A stretch of DNA of 64,000 bases, from the NCBI GenBank assembly GCA_963744905.1, contig CAVUUV010000007.1:334304-398303 (forward strand), given 5' to 3'. Within the stretch, counting starts at the first letter, position 1. Each line of letters begins with the position of its first letter. A model generated the notes under the pieces. The model was not told where the DNA came from. It made no database searches and saw only the letters and a program-made list of their open reading frames with translations. Shown here piece by piece: positions 24,521-33,304 of the stretch. The position numbers and the translations under genes are program-made. This DNA is from DATFFO01 sp963744905. GTDB taxonomy: Bacteria > Actinomycetota > Acidimicrobiia > Spongiisociales > ZC4RG35.

Positions 24521-24582
24521 CCCCCGGTCGTGAACTGTACTAAGGCCGGTAATACGTCACACACCTCTGGCACGATGCTCCT

Positions 24583-25818
24583 GTGAGCCGGGAAGCGACC
24601 ATCCTCCATGCCGATCTGGACGCCTTCTACGCCTCGGTGGAGCAACTGCTCGACCCCTCCCTGCTGGGCGTCCCCATGGCGGTCGGCCAGGGAGTGATCC
24701 TGGCCGCCAGCTATGAGGCACGCGCCTTCGGCGTGAGTGCCGCCATGCCCACCTCCAAAGCCCGCCGCCTGTGCCCGATGCTTCGGGTGGTGTCGGGCTC
24801 GTTCAGCCGCTACCTCGACTTCTCGGAGCGGGTGATGGCCGTATTCACCGACTTCACCCCTTCGGTCGAGCAGATCTCGGTCGACGAGGCGTTCCTGGAC
24901 GTTTCCGGTGCCCTGCATCTGTTCGGTGAGGCTCCGACGATCGCAAGGGAGGTCAGACGCAGGGTGAGAGAGGAGATCGGGTTGGCCGTCTCCATCGGAG
25001 TGGCCTCGACCAAGCATCTGGCCAAGGTCGCCTCCCAGGTGGCCAAGCCCGACGGGTTGGTCGTGGTCCCGGCCGGTGAGGAGTCGGCGTTCCTGGCCCC
25101 GCTGCCGGTCGAGATCCTTTGGGGGGTGGGTGCCGTCACCGCCCGCAAGTTGCGTCGGGCGGGGATCGAGACGGTGGGAGACATCTCCGCCACGCCGGTC
25201 GCCAGCCTGGCCGCCTGGCTGGGCCCTGCCAGCGCCTGGCATCTGGCGGCTCTTTCGCAGAACCGCGATCCGAGACCGGTGCGTCGACGGCCCCGTGCCA
25301 AGTCGGTCGGATCCCAGCAGGCCCTGGGCGGGGGTCTGACCGACCTGGCCGAGCTGGATCGGGTGGTGCTGGGGCTGGCCGACCGCATCGGGCGGAGGCT
25401 GAGAGCCAAGGGGCGAGAGGGTCGGACCATCACGGTGAGAGTCAGATTCCCTCCCGGGCAGGTGGTGACCCGGTCGGAAACCCTGGACGCTCCCACCGCC
25501 GGCACCGAGGCGATCAACGTCGTAGCGACAAGGCTGTTGCGCCAGGCCATCGACGACCCGTCCGAGCCCGTCACCCTGGTGGGTGTGTCGGTTTCCGGTC
25601 TCGGCGAAGGGACCGGGGTTCAGATGGAGCTGGGGTGGGACAAGGGCGCGGTGGAGGCGGCGGGAAGTGCGGCCGCCGCGGCCGGGGAGGCCATCGACCG
25701 CCAGATCGACGAGATCCGGCGCCGGTTCGGCACTGCCGCTGTGACCCGGGCCGGTCTGATGGGAAGAACCGATCGCAATGCCCCCGACGACTTCCGGCGT
25801 CTGGCGGAGCGGGATTGA
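24583..25818 (+). CDS. dinB: DNA polymerase IV (Y family)
   Basis: A 411-residue translesion polymerase. The palm motifs are intact: LHADLDAFYASVE near the start and SVDEAFLDVSG (about residue 103) with the catalytic acidic residues. YEARAFGVSAAMPTSKA, GVASTKHLAKVASQVAKPDG and the HhH thumb with WGVGAVTARKL follow, then the little-finger domain. The C-terminal tail is longer than in E. coli and Ala-rich, and I see no clear beta-clamp motif in it. The GTG start lies 74 bp from the divergent tal gene. Confidence 0.93.
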   Translation: MSREATILHADLDAFYASVEQLLDPSLLGVPMAVGQGVILAASYEARAFGVSAAMPTSKARRLCPMLRVVSGSFSRYLDFSERVMAVFTDFTPSVEQISVDEAFLDVSGALHLFGEAPTIAREVRRRVREEIGLAVSIGVASTKHLAKVASQVAKPDGLVVVPAGEESAFLAPLPVEILWGVGAVTARKLRRAGIETVGDISATPVASLAAWLGPASAWHLAALSQNRDPRPVRRRPRAKSVGSQQALGGGLTDLAELDRVVLGLADRIGRRLRAKGREGRTITVRVRFPPGQVVTRSETLDAPTAGTEAINVVATRLLRQAIDDPSEPVTLVGVSVSGLGEGTGVQMELGWDKGAVEAAGSAAAAAGEAIDRQIDEIRRRFGTAAVTRAGLMGRTDRNAPDDFRRLAERD

Positions 25819-25825
25819 GGCCGGG

Positions 25826-25831
25826 TAGGGT
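25826..25831 (+). promoter_or_regulatory. -10 box (TAGGGT), leaderless promoter
   Basis: TAGGGT lies seven bases before the ATG of the HhH-GPD gene, within ten bases of the dinB stop. It gives the downstream genes an independent leaderless transcript. Confidence 0.5.
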
Positions 25832-25838
25832 CTGGGCG

Positions 25839-26414
25839 ATGACCGGAACCCTTGCCATCACCGGAGACGACGGAGCCGACCACCTGCTCAACACCAACGG
25901 CACCGCCCTGCTGATCGGGATGCTGCTCGATCAGCAGGTGCCGATGGAGTGGGCCTTCCGGGGACCGGCGACGCTGGAGGAGCGGCTGGGTCACCTCGAT
26001 GCCGCCCGCATCGCCGCCATGGATCCCGACGAGTTCGTCGAGATATGCCGCCAGAAGCCCGCCATTCACCGTTTCCCCAAGAGCATGGGCGGTCGCATCC
26101 ACCAACTGTGTGTCCACCTCACCGAGCACTACGGAGGTGAGGGGTCCCGGTTGTGGGCCGACGATCCCGACGCCGCCACTCTCTTCTCCCGAATCTCCGA
26201 ATTGCCCGGGTACGGGGAGGAGAAGTCCAGGATCTTCCTTGCCCTCCTCGCCAAGCGTTTCGGGGTGAGGCCCGAGGGCTGGGAAGGGCTAGCCGGGCCT
26301 TTCGCCGACGATACGCCACGATCCGCCGCCGACATCGACAGCGCCGACTCCCTGGAGAGCGTGCGACGCTGGAAACAGGAACAGCGTGCGGCGGGCAAGG
26401 GCAAGCAGGACTGA
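25839..26414 (+). CDS. HhH-GPD superfamily base-excision repair-like protein
   Basis: A 191-residue protein of the actinobacterial HhH-GPD family described as uncharacterised (TIGR03252 type). It has LLIGMLLDQQVPMEWAFRGP near the N-terminus and a helix-hairpin-helix at LPGYGEEKSRIFLALLAKRFGV (about 120). I cannot see the iron-sulfur cysteines of EndoIII. It may be a DNA glycosylase or only a DNA-binding relative. Its position beside dinB fits DNA repair. The stop overlaps the next start (ATGA). Confidence 0.85.
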   Translation: MTGTLAITGDDGADHLLNTNGTALLIGMLLDQQVPMEWAFRGPATLEERLGHLDAARIAAMDPDEFVEICRQKPAIHRFPKSMGGRIHQLCVHLTEHYGGEGSRLWADDPDAATLFSRISELPGYGEEKSRIFLALLAKRFGVRPEGWEGLAGPFADDTPRSAADIDSADSLESVRRWKQEQRAAGKGKQD

Positions 26415-26785
26415 TGACCGAGCGACTCGAAGAGTGGATGGACCGCTACACCGCCGCCTGGTTCTCGAATGATCCCGAGGAGATCGCCGGGCTCTTTTCC
26501 CCGCAGGCGGTGTACGACCCCCAGGTGGAAGGCGGTCCCTGGCACGGGCGCGACCAGATAGTCGAGCGGTGGCTGGAAATCGACGACACACCCGGCAACT
26601 GGGAGTTCGAGTGGCACCCGATCGTGGAGACGGACGATCTAGCCGTCGTGAGGGGTCACACCCGATACACCAGTCCCCCCGCCAGCTACCGCAACCTGTT
26701 CGTGATCCGCTTCGACTCCAACGGGCGCTGTGTCGACTTCACGGAATGGTGGATCGACGAGGAGCCGGCCGACGAGGAGGAATGA
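26414..26785 (+). CDS. SnoaL-like/NTF2-fold protein
   Basis: A 123-residue small cone-shaped NTF2-like domain: WMDRYTAAWFSNDPEEIAGLFSPQAVYDPQVEGGPWHGRDQI is the usual first half, and NLFVIRFDSNGRCVDFTEWWI the closing strands. Members are binding proteins, cyclases or isomerases of diverse substrates, and nothing fixes the function here. It is translationally coupled to the HhH-GPD gene. Confidence 0.82.
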   Translation: MTERLEEWMDRYTAAWFSNDPEEIAGLFSPQAVYDPQVEGGPWHGRDQIVERWLEIDDTPGNWEFEWHPIVETDDLAVVRGHTRYTSPPASYRNLFVIRFDSNGRCVDFTEWWIDEEPADEEE

Positions 26786-26813
26786 GGCCCGGGAGGGTTT
26801 CCCCGAGTCGCAG

Positions 26814-26819
26814 TAACCT
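26814..26819 (+). promoter_or_regulatory. -10 box (TAACCT), leaderless promoter of the B12-binding gene
   Basis: TAACCT ends seven bases before GTG 26827. This spacing matches the other leaderless genes here and decides in favour of that start over ATG 26782. Confidence 0.5.
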
Positions 26820-26826
26820 GAGAGAA

Positions 26827-27219
26827 GTGCGACGGATCCTCATCGCCAAGCCAGGCCTGGACGGCCATGATCGAGGGGCCAAGGTGATCGCCCGGGCCTT
26901 GCGCGATGCCGGCCATGAGGTGATCTACTCCGGCCTCCATCAGACCCCGGCCCAGATCGCCGCTACCGCCGTTCAGGAGGACGTAGACGCGGTGGGGCTG
27001 TCGTCGCTCTCCGGGGCGCATCTGTCCCTGTTCCCCAAGGTGGTGGAGGAACTCGCCGCCCGCCACGCCTCCGACATACTCGTGTTCGGGGGCGGCGTGA
27101 TTCCGAACCAGGACATCGCCGTGCTCAAGGCGAAGGGGCTGGCCGAGGTGTTCACCCCCGGCGCACCCCTGGACGAGATCACCGACTGGGTGGCGGAGCA
27201 CGTCCCGGAGCGGGTGTGA
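26827..27219 (+). CDS. Stand-alone cobalamin-binding protein (methylmalonyl-CoA mutase C-terminal domain type)
   Basis: A 130-residue single domain with the B12 signature DGHDRGAKVIARALRDAG (DxHxxG, histidine that ligates cobalt), then SSLSGAH and the GG(x)IP stretch GGGVIPNQD. It matches the small subunit or C-terminal domain of acyl-CoA mutases. No mutase large subunit lies in the window, so it either partners with a distant gene or acts as a B12 sensor or chaperone. It overlaps the cytosine deaminase gene by four bases. Confidence 0.88.
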   Translation: MRRILIAKPGLDGHDRGAKVIARALRDAGHEVIYSGLHQTPAQIAATAVQEDVDAVGLSSLSGAHLSLFPKVVEELAARHASDILVFGGGVIPNQDIAVLKAKGLAEVFTPGAPLDEITDWVAEHVPERV

Positions 27220-27659
27220 ACGACCGCCAGATGCTGGAGGTGGCCAAGGAGGAGGCGCGCCTGGGTGCTTCCAGCGGAGGTGTGCCCATCGGGGCGGCCC
27301 TGTTCGGGCCCGAGGGAGAGCTGTGGGGCAGGGGCCACAACCGCCGCATCCAGGACGGCGACCCGTCCATTCACGGCGAGACCGCTGCCTTCCGCGCCGC
27401 CGGCCGTCGCAGGAGCTACCGGGGGACCACCATGGCCACCACGCTCTCGCCCTGCTGGTACTGCTCGGGCCTGGTGCGCCAGTTCGGCATATCCCGGGTG
27501 GTGATCGGCGAGGCGGAGACGTTCGTCGGCGGCCATGACTGGCTGGCCGAGAACGGAGTCGAGATAGTCATCCTCGACGACCCCGACTGCATCGAGATGA
27601 TGCGCACCTTCGAGTCGGCCCACCCCGACGTGTGGGCAGAGGACATCGGGGCGGACTGA
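27216..27659 (+). CDS. Cytosine deaminase, yeast FCY1 type
   Basis: A 147-residue zinc deaminase. The metal site is HGETAAF (His and catalytic Glu, about residue 52) with PCWYCSG. GVPIGAALFG, RGHNRRIQDGD and the ending HPDVWAEDIG closely follow the fungal cytosine deaminase, not the larger bacterial CodA. Likely reaction: cytosine to uracil in pyrimidine salvage, though guanine or tRNA-adenosine deaminase relatives exist. GTG start within the stop of the B12-binding gene (GTGA). Confidence 0.85.
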   Translation: MNDRQMLEVAKEEARLGASSGGVPIGAALFGPEGELWGRGHNRRIQDGDPSIHGETAAFRAAGRRRSYRGTTMATTLSPCWYCSGLVRQFGISRVVIGEAETFVGGHDWLAENGVEIVILDDPDCIEMMRTFESAHPDVWAEDIGAD

Positions 27660-27730
27660 TCCGTTTTGGCGCGACATTCGGACCATATCTGCCCGGAATA
27701 TCGCGCGAGAACCAGTTCGGCGGACCCTAC

Positions 27731-27736
27731 TACCGT
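27731..27736 (+). promoter_or_regulatory. -10 box (TACCGT), leaderless sucC promoter
   Basis: TACCGT ends eight bases before the sucC ATG. The roughly 80-bp gap upstream has unusually AT-rich patches for this window. Confidence 0.5.
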
Positions 27737-27744
27737 GAGCCACC

Positions 27745-28968
27745 ATGAAGATTCACGAGTATCAGGCCAAAGAGCTCATGGGCCAGCGGGGAATCAGCGT
27801 CCCCCAGGGCAGGGTCGCCACCACTGTCGAGGAGGCGGTGGCCGCCGTCAGGCCACTGGTCGAGTCGACCGGAAATCCGGTGGTGGTGGTCAAATCCCAG
27901 ATCCACGCCGGGGGAAGGGGCAAGGGGACTTTCGCCGAGCATCCCGACGTACACGGCGTGAATGTGGTCACCGCCGGGGTCGACGGCGGCGTGGAGGCAA
28001 CAGAAGAGGAGGTCAGGCGTCTGGCGGGGCTGATGCTGGGCTCCACCCTGGTCACCGTCCAGACCGGGCCCGAGGGCAAGCAGGTCAAACGTCTCTACAT
28101 CGAACAGGGGATCGATATCGCCCGTGAGTTGTACTTGTCGATCCTCCTCGACCGCTCTCTGAGCAGCAACATCGTCATGGCCTCGACCGAGGGTGGCATG
28201 GAGATCGAGAAGGTGGCGGCCGAGACACCCGATAAGATCCTGCGCCAGACGATCGACCCTGCCTTCGGATTGGCCGACTTCCAGGCCAACGCCCTGGCCC
28301 GGGGCCTGGGGCTGGACAAGGGAGCCGCCCGCAACTTCGTGAGCTTCGTCGAGGCGTTGAGCGAGGCCGCCTCCGAGCTCGACACCGACCTGATCGAGAT
28401 CAACCCGCTGGTGGTGACCACCAGCGGTGAGGTGATGGCCCTGGATGGCAAGATGGCCTTCGACGACAACGGCCTCTTTCGTCATCCGGAAGTAGCCGAG
28501 ATGCGGGATCCGTCCGAGGAGGACCCGGCCGAACTGGAGGCCAAGGAGGCGGGTCTGAGCTACATCAACCTGGACGGCACCATCGGCTGTCTCGTCAACG
28601 GGGCCGGTCTGGCTATGGCCACAATGGACACGATCAAGCACGTTGGCGGCGAGCCGGCCAACTTCCTCGACGTCGGGGGAGGGGCCACGGCCGAACAGGT
28701 GGCGACCGCCTTCGGGATCATCACCGAAGACCCCAAGGTCAAGGGAATCTTCATCAACATCTTCGGGGGGATCATGCGCTGCGACGTGATCGCCACCGGC
28801 GTGGTGGAGGCGGTCCAGAAGGTGGGCCTGGAAGTGCCTCTGGTGGTCCGTCTGGAGGGGACCAACGTCGAAGAGGGCAAGCGGATCCTCCGCGAGTCGG
28901 GCCTCGACCTGGTGGCGGCGGACGACATGAAGGACGGGGCGGAGCGGATCGTGGAGCTGGCCGGATGA
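27745..28968 (+). CDS. sucC: Succinyl-CoA synthetase beta subunit (ADP-forming)
   Basis: A 407-residue ATP-grasp subunit of the TCA cycle enzyme that makes succinate and ATP from succinyl-CoA. It begins MKIHEYQAKELM, has the nucleotide-binding VVVKSQIHAGGRGKGTF, and the C-terminal GIFINIFGGIMRCDVIA. Slightly longer than the E. coli protein because of small insertions. ATGA overlap with sucD. Confidence 0.97.
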   Translation: MKIHEYQAKELMGQRGISVPQGRVATTVEEAVAAVRPLVESTGNPVVVVKSQIHAGGRGKGTFAEHPDVHGVNVVTAGVDGGVEATEEEVRRLAGLMLGSTLVTVQTGPEGKQVKRLYIEQGIDIARELYLSILLDRSLSSNIVMASTEGGMEIEKVAAETPDKILRQTIDPAFGLADFQANALARGLGLDKGAARNFVSFVEALSEAASELDTDLIEINPLVVTTSGEVMALDGKMAFDDNGLFRHPEVAEMRDPSEEDPAELEAKEAGLSYINLDGTIGCLVNGAGLAMATMDTIKHVGGEPANFLDVGGGATAEQVATAFGIITEDPKVKGIFINIFGGIMRCDVIATGVVEAVQKVGLEVPLVVRLEGTNVEEGKRILRESGLDLVAADDMKDGAERIVELAG

Positions 28969-29897
28969 GCATTCTCGTCGACAAGGAGACCAAGGTCATC
29001 GTTCAGGGCCTGGGATCGACCGGTACCTTCCACACCGACAAGGCGATCGCCTACGGCACCCAGATGGTGGGGGCCGTACATCCCTCCCGGGCCGGCACCA
29101 CCGAGGTGTTCGAGGGTGAGACCGACCACTCGGGAGTGTCGGGACGCGACGACACCTACCGTGTGGAGCTTCCCATTTTCGCCTCGGTGGAGGAGGCGAT
29201 GGACGCAACCGGGGCAGACGCCTCCGTGGTCTACGTGCCGCCCCCATTCGCTGCCGACGCCATCATGGAAGCCGCCTACTCGGGCATCCGCCTGGTGGTG
29301 GCCATCACCGAGGGAATCCCGGTGGCAGACATGGTCGAGGTCAAACGCTATCTGGCCGACAAGCCGACCCGTCTGGTCGGTCCCAACTGCCCCGGTGTGA
29401 TCACACCCGGGCAATGCAAGATCGGGATCATGCCCGGCTACATCCATCAGCCGGGAAAGATCGGAGTCGTCTCCCGCTCCGGCACGCTCACCTACGAGGC
29501 CGTGCACCAGATCACTCGGCTCGGCCTGGGCCAGACCACCGCGGTCGGCATCGGCGGAGATCCCGTCAACGGCACCAACTTCGTCGACGTCCTCTCCATG
29601 TTCCAGGACGACCCCGACACGGAGGGTGTGGTGATGATCGGTGAGATCGGGGGTACTGCCGAGGAGGAAGCGGCCGAATTCGTGGCCGAGAAGATGGACA
29701 AGCCCGTGGCAGGCTTCATCGCCGGTACCACCGCCCCACCCGGCAAGCGGATGGGACACGCCGGTGCCATCGTCTCTGGGGGTCGGGGCACCGCCGGGGC
29801 CAAGATCGCCGCCCTGAATGAGGCGGGGATAGTCGTTGCTCCCACTCCCACCGATATGGGCTCCGCCATGGTGGAGGCCCTCGAGCGGAAGAAATGA
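28965..29897 (+). CDS. sucD: Succinyl-CoA synthetase alpha subunit
   Basis: A 310-residue CoA-binding subunit. The Rossmann-type CoA site has VIVQGLGSTGTFHT near the N-terminus, GPNCPGVITP is present, and the phosphohistidine loop is GHAGAIVSGGRGTA (about residue 248). Length and order are standard. It overlaps the next gene by four bases, so a mycothiol-type protein is cotranscribed with the TCA genes. Confidence 0.97.
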   Translation: MSILVDKETKVIVQGLGSTGTFHTDKAIAYGTQMVGAVHPSRAGTTEVFEGETDHSGVSGRDDTYRVELPIFASVEEAMDATGADASVVYVPPPFAADAIMEAAYSGIRLVVAITEGIPVADMVEVKRYLADKPTRLVGPNCPGVITPGQCKIGIMPGYIHQPGKIGVVSRSGTLTYEAVHQITRLGLGQTTAVGIGGDPVNGTNFVDVLSMFQDDPDTEGVVMIGEIGGTAEEEAAEFVAEKMDKPVAGFIAGTTAPPGKRMGHAGAIVSGGRGTAGAKIAALNEAGIVVAPTPTDMGSAMVEALERKK

Positions 29898-30628
29898 ACG
29901 AGGTTCCCTTCGATCGCCAGGACCTGACCCGCCGGGCCGGTGCGCGCATCGCCGAGATCTGTCGCCAGGACCCGGACCGGCCCGTTCCCCGCTACCCGGG
30001 CAAGACGGTGAGGGATCTCGTGGTCCATACCGGGGTGATCCATCGCCGCACCGCCCGGGTCGTGTCCGAGGGGCTGACTGAGAGCCCCGAGTCGGAGAAG
30101 CCCCCGGCCGAGGGGCTGGTCGAGTGGTTCGAGACCGGTTTGCAGGACATGATCCAAGCGCTGGCGGGGGCCGACCCCGACATGCCTTGCTGGGGATACG
30201 GGCCCGACCCGGACGTGGCCTTCTGGCGGAGACGGATGGCCCTGGAGACCGATGTCCATCGCTGGGACGCCGAGTCGGCGGTGGGGGTGCCGACTCCGTT
30301 TCCGCCCGAGGTGGCCGCCGACGGGATAGACGAGGTGCGGGTGATGTGGCTGCCCTGGGTGAGGCCCGACGACCCCGGAGAGCCAGGCCCGATCGCCCAG
30401 TTCGACCCCTCCGACCACGACCGAACCTGGACCCTCATGGCCACGGACACGGGCTACGAGATGGTGCGGGGAGCCCATGACGCCCAGGCGCACGTGATAG
30501 GACCCGCCTCGGACATCTATCTGGCCATCCTGGACCGTTTGCACGATCCGTTGCGGGAGGAGGGTGACCTGGGTGCCCTGGCCCGATGGAGGGAGGTTGT
30601 CCGCTCCATGGGGGATGCCCGGTTGTAG
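29894..30628 (+). CDS. Maleylpyruvate isomerase-family mycothiol-dependent enzyme
   Basis: A 244-residue protein with an N-terminal DinB-like four-helix bundle. The pattern YPGKTVRDLVVHTGVIHRRTARVV and the later ALETDVHRWDAESAVG (metal-binding His and Asp) follow the actinobacterial mycothiol-dependent maleylpyruvate isomerase group. A C-terminal domain with an alpha-beta character follows (about 150-240). These proteins use mycothiol or bind a divalent metal; the substrate here is not evident. Coupled to sucD by an ATGA overlap. Confidence 0.85.
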   Translation: MNEVPFDRQDLTRRAGARIAEICRQDPDRPVPRYPGKTVRDLVVHTGVIHRRTARVVSEGLTESPESEKPPAEGLVEWFETGLQDMIQALAGADPDMPCWGYGPDPDVAFWRRRMALETDVHRWDAESAVGVPTPFPPEVAADGIDEVRVMWLPWVRPDDPGEPGPIAQFDPSDHDRTWTLMATDTGYEMVRGAHDAQAHVIGPASDIYLAILDRLHDPLREEGDLGALARWREVVRSMGDARL

Positions 30629-30663
30629 GCTTTGCGCCGCCCGCCCGAGCAAGGAGAGTCGGT

Positions 30664-31206
30664 GTGTACTGGCTGATCGGAATAGTCGTCCTGCTGTTGG
30701 TCCTGTGGGCCCTGGCCTACAACCGGCTCGTCCAGCTTCGCAACAGGGTCGACAACTCGTGGGCGCAGGTCGATGTGCAGCTCAAGAGACGCTATGACCT
30801 CATTCCCAACCTGGTGGAGACGGTCAAGGGCTACGCCTCCCATGAGAAGGAGACGTTCGAGCGTGTCGTTGAAGCCCGAAACGCCGCCCAGGCGGCTCAG
30901 GGCCCCGAAGAGGCTTCCCAGGCCGAGAACGTCCTGACCGGGGCACTGCGTCAGCTCTTCGCCCTGGCCGAGAACTATCCCCAGCTCCAGGCCGCCCCCA
31001 ACTTCGCCGAGCTGCAAACCCAACTGTCCGACACCGAGAACCGGATCGCCGTGTCCCGCCAGATCTACAACGATTCGGTGCTGACCTACAACAACGCCGT
31101 CCAGTCGGTGCCCACCAACCTCGTGGCCAGCATGAGTGGCTTCAAGACCCGGGCCTTTTTCGAGGCGGGAACCGAGGCCGAGGCGCCTCCGGCGGTGGAC
31201 TTCTGA
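30664..31206 (+). CDS. lemA: LemA family protein
   Basis: A 180-residue protein with one N-terminal transmembrane helix (about 2-18) and a long helical bundle. RVDNSWAQVDVQLKRRYDLIPNLVETVKGYASHE is the family hallmark, and LTYNNAVQSVPTNLVASM is the conserved end. The cytoplasmic or extracytoplasmic role is unclear. LemA genes often sit with DUF2207 genes, as here. GTG start with AAGGAGA about seven bases upstream. Confidence 0.92.
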   Translation: MYWLIGIVVLLLVLWALAYNRLVQLRNRVDNSWAQVDVQLKRRYDLIPNLVETVKGYASHEKETFERVVEARNAAQAAQGPEEASQAENVLTGALRQLFALAENYPQLQAAPNFAELQTQLSDTENRIAVSRQIYNDSVLTYNNAVQSVPTNLVASMSGFKTRAFFEAGTEAEAPPAVDF

Positions 31207-33065
31207 AGACCACCCGCATCCTGACCGCCGCCCTGGCCTTGGCGGCGTTGGCGCTGGGCGGGGCCCTGCCTGCCCTGGGCAAGTCGTACAGCCTGCCCCA
31301 GGCCACCGTCTCGGTTCAGGTCAGGCCCGACGGGTCGGTCGCCGTGACCGAGCAGATCACCTACTCGTTCGAGGGAAGCTTCAGCGGCGGATACCGGGAG
31401 ATTCCGCTGCGGGCTGGAGAGTCGATCACCGACGTGTCGGTGACCGAGGGTGGCAGTACCTATCAGCCGGGAGGCTGCACCGACCTGGGATGCTCGTCAC
31501 CGCCCGGCACCTTCGGTGTCCGTGACCTGGGCGGGAGGGTTCGTGTCGTGTGGCATTACGCCGCTACCGACGAGTCCCGCACCTTCGAGCTCAAATACAC
31601 GATGTTGGGCCTGGCCAAGGCCTACGACGACTACGTGGACGTATATCTGCAGGTGTGGGGCGAGGAGTGGAGCGTGGGGCTCGACCACCTCGACGCCACC
31701 ATGGCGATTCCCGCCGGAGCAGGCCAGGGCGAGGTTCTGGTCTGGGGGCACCCGGCCAGCGTCGCCGGCCAGACCAGCCTCGGTCCGGACGGGATCAGCC
31801 CCAGCCTGGTTGCCCAGAACGTACCCGCCGGTCAATACGTCGAGTTCCGGGTGGCTTTCCCCCGTCACGTATTGACCTCCACCACCGGTGCCTCCGTCCT
31901 CTCCGGCAACGGGCTGGACGTGATCAAGGCCGACGAGGTGGCAATCGGTCAGGCCGAGACCGATGCTCTGGCCAGGGTTCGCAGCATCGTGGCCTGGGCG
32001 GCGATCCTGGCCGTGGTGCCGGCCGTACTAGCGGCGCTGTTCGTCTACATCCGCTACGGCAAAGAGCCGCAGGTCGCCTATGACCGTGAGTACGAGCAGG
32101 AGCCACCCGGTGACATGGCCCCGGCCCAGGTGTCGGCGCTACTCAGCCAGGGACGGGCGGACGAACGTGCCTTCACCGCCACCGTGTTCGACTTCATAAG
32201 ACGGGGAATACTGACTGCCAAGCCGATCGAGAGCGAGAAGTCCACCTTCCTCGGTCTGCGCCACGAACAGATCAGCGACCTGGAGCTCGACCTGGGCCAG
32301 GTGCCCGACCATCTCAGTGAGTTCGAGAGGAAAGTCCTGGATGTGATGAAGCGGGTCCTGGCCGACGGCCCCCAGCCGCTGCACGAGTTCCGCAAGCTCA
32401 TCCGTGAAGACGCCCAGGCCAACTCGGTTTCCTATCAAGCCTTTGCCAAGGCGGTCCCCGACTCTCTCGACTCGGAAGGGCTTTTGGATCGTTCGGGGCG
32501 GAGAGTGGTGGTCTTGGTGGCTGCCGGCTTCATCGGGTTGGGCGCTCTGGGGATCTTCATCGTGTCCAAGGTGTCCGGCGGGCAGGTCCTCAAAGGGGCC
32601 GCCTTCTTCGCCGTCGCCATCGCCTTGATCGTCAACGGAGTCCTGTTCCTGGCCGCAACCGGGCCGCGCCGGGTCCGGGTGAGGAGAACGGCGAAGGGAG
32701 CCAGTGAGGCGGCTCGCTGGGAGGCCTTCCTTCGCTATCTGCGTGATTTTTCCCGCCTCGAGGAAGCTCCGGCCATCTCCCTGGCGCTGTGGGATCGGTT
32801 CCTCGTCTACGGCGTGGCCCTGGGCGTGGCGAGCGCGGTGCTGGAGAGCGCCCGGCTCCATGCCCCGCCCGAACTGGCCGACACGTCGAACGTGTACTGG
32901 TACGGGTCGCACGGATACTCCGGCGGCTCTTCGGAGAATGCCTTCGCCGGTCTCGAGTCGGCCCTCAACGGCGCCTTCGCCGCCCCGTCCAGCTCGGGGG
33001 GAGGAGGCGGTTTCTCGGGTGGCGGCGGTGGCGGCGGTGGCGGTGGTGGCGGAGGAGCCTGGTAG
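31203..33065 (+). CDS. DUF2207 (YciQ-like) membrane protein
   Basis: A 620-residue protein with a signal peptide, an extracytoplasmic beta-rich DUF2207 domain (about 35-230), a transmembrane helix (about 260-283), a cytoplasmic region, two further helices (about 440-485) and a C-terminal tail of almost pure glycine with GGGGGFSGGGG, a trait of the family. I choose CTG 31203, within the lemA stop (CTGA), because it gives a KTTR n-region ahead of the hydrophobic signal core; the next option, TTG 31239, lacks any positive charge. Probable partner of LemA. Confidence 0.82.
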   Translation: MKTTRILTAALALAALALGGALPALGKSYSLPQATVSVQVRPDGSVAVTEQITYSFEGSFSGGYREIPLRAGESITDVSVTEGGSTYQPGGCTDLGCSSPPGTFGVRDLGGRVRVVWHYAATDESRTFELKYTMLGLAKAYDDYVDVYLQVWGEEWSVGLDHLDATMAIPAGAGQGEVLVWGHPASVAGQTSLGPDGISPSLVAQNVPAGQYVEFRVAFPRHVLTSTTGASVLSGNGLDVIKADEVAIGQAETDALARVRSIVAWAAILAVVPAVLAALFVYIRYGKEPQVAYDREYEQEPPGDMAPAQVSALLSQGRADERAFTATVFDFIRRGILTAKPIESEKSTFLGLRHEQISDLELDLGQVPDHLSEFERKVLDVMKRVLADGPQPLHEFRKLIREDAQANSVSYQAFAKAVPDSLDSEGLLDRSGRRVVVLVAAGFIGLGALGIFIVSKVSGGQVLKGAAFFAVAIALIVNGVLFLAATGPRRVRVRRTAKGASEAARWEAFLRYLRDFSRLEEAPAISLALWDRFLVYGVALGVASAVLESARLHAPPELADTSNVYWYGSHGYSGGSSENAFAGLESALNGAFAAPSSSGGGGGFSGGGGGGGGGGGGGAW

Positions 33066-33109
33066 TAGCGGGCTGGCGGGTCTTACGGCGGAAGGATTTT
33101 GAGCCGCTA

Positions 33110-33199
33110 CCGGTGAGGCGCGGGGTGCTGAGGCACCGCTGATCCAACCGGTCCGCTCTATATGTGCCGACCCCGGGCACCTGCTGCAATGTGCGTTAC
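33110..33199 (+). repeat. Dispersed repeat, copy A
   Basis: The copy begins with CCGGTGAGG, includes GGTGCTGAGGC and CCAACCGGTCCGCTCTATA, then GTGCCGACCCCGGGCAC (a small hairpin), and ends near GCGTTAC. Copies B, C and D at 34400, 34900 and 35810 share blocks with it in the same order. It fills most of the gap between the DUF2207 gene and the nitroreductase gene. Confidence 0.6.
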
Positions 33200-33304
33200 C
33201 CGCTCATAATCGCTGATCGGTCAGCTACTGCTCTCAGGTCCGAGCAGGTCCCGGCGACCCCTTGGCCAGGCCCTTACCGCGTCGCCTGCTTGTTGTATTG
33301 CTGT

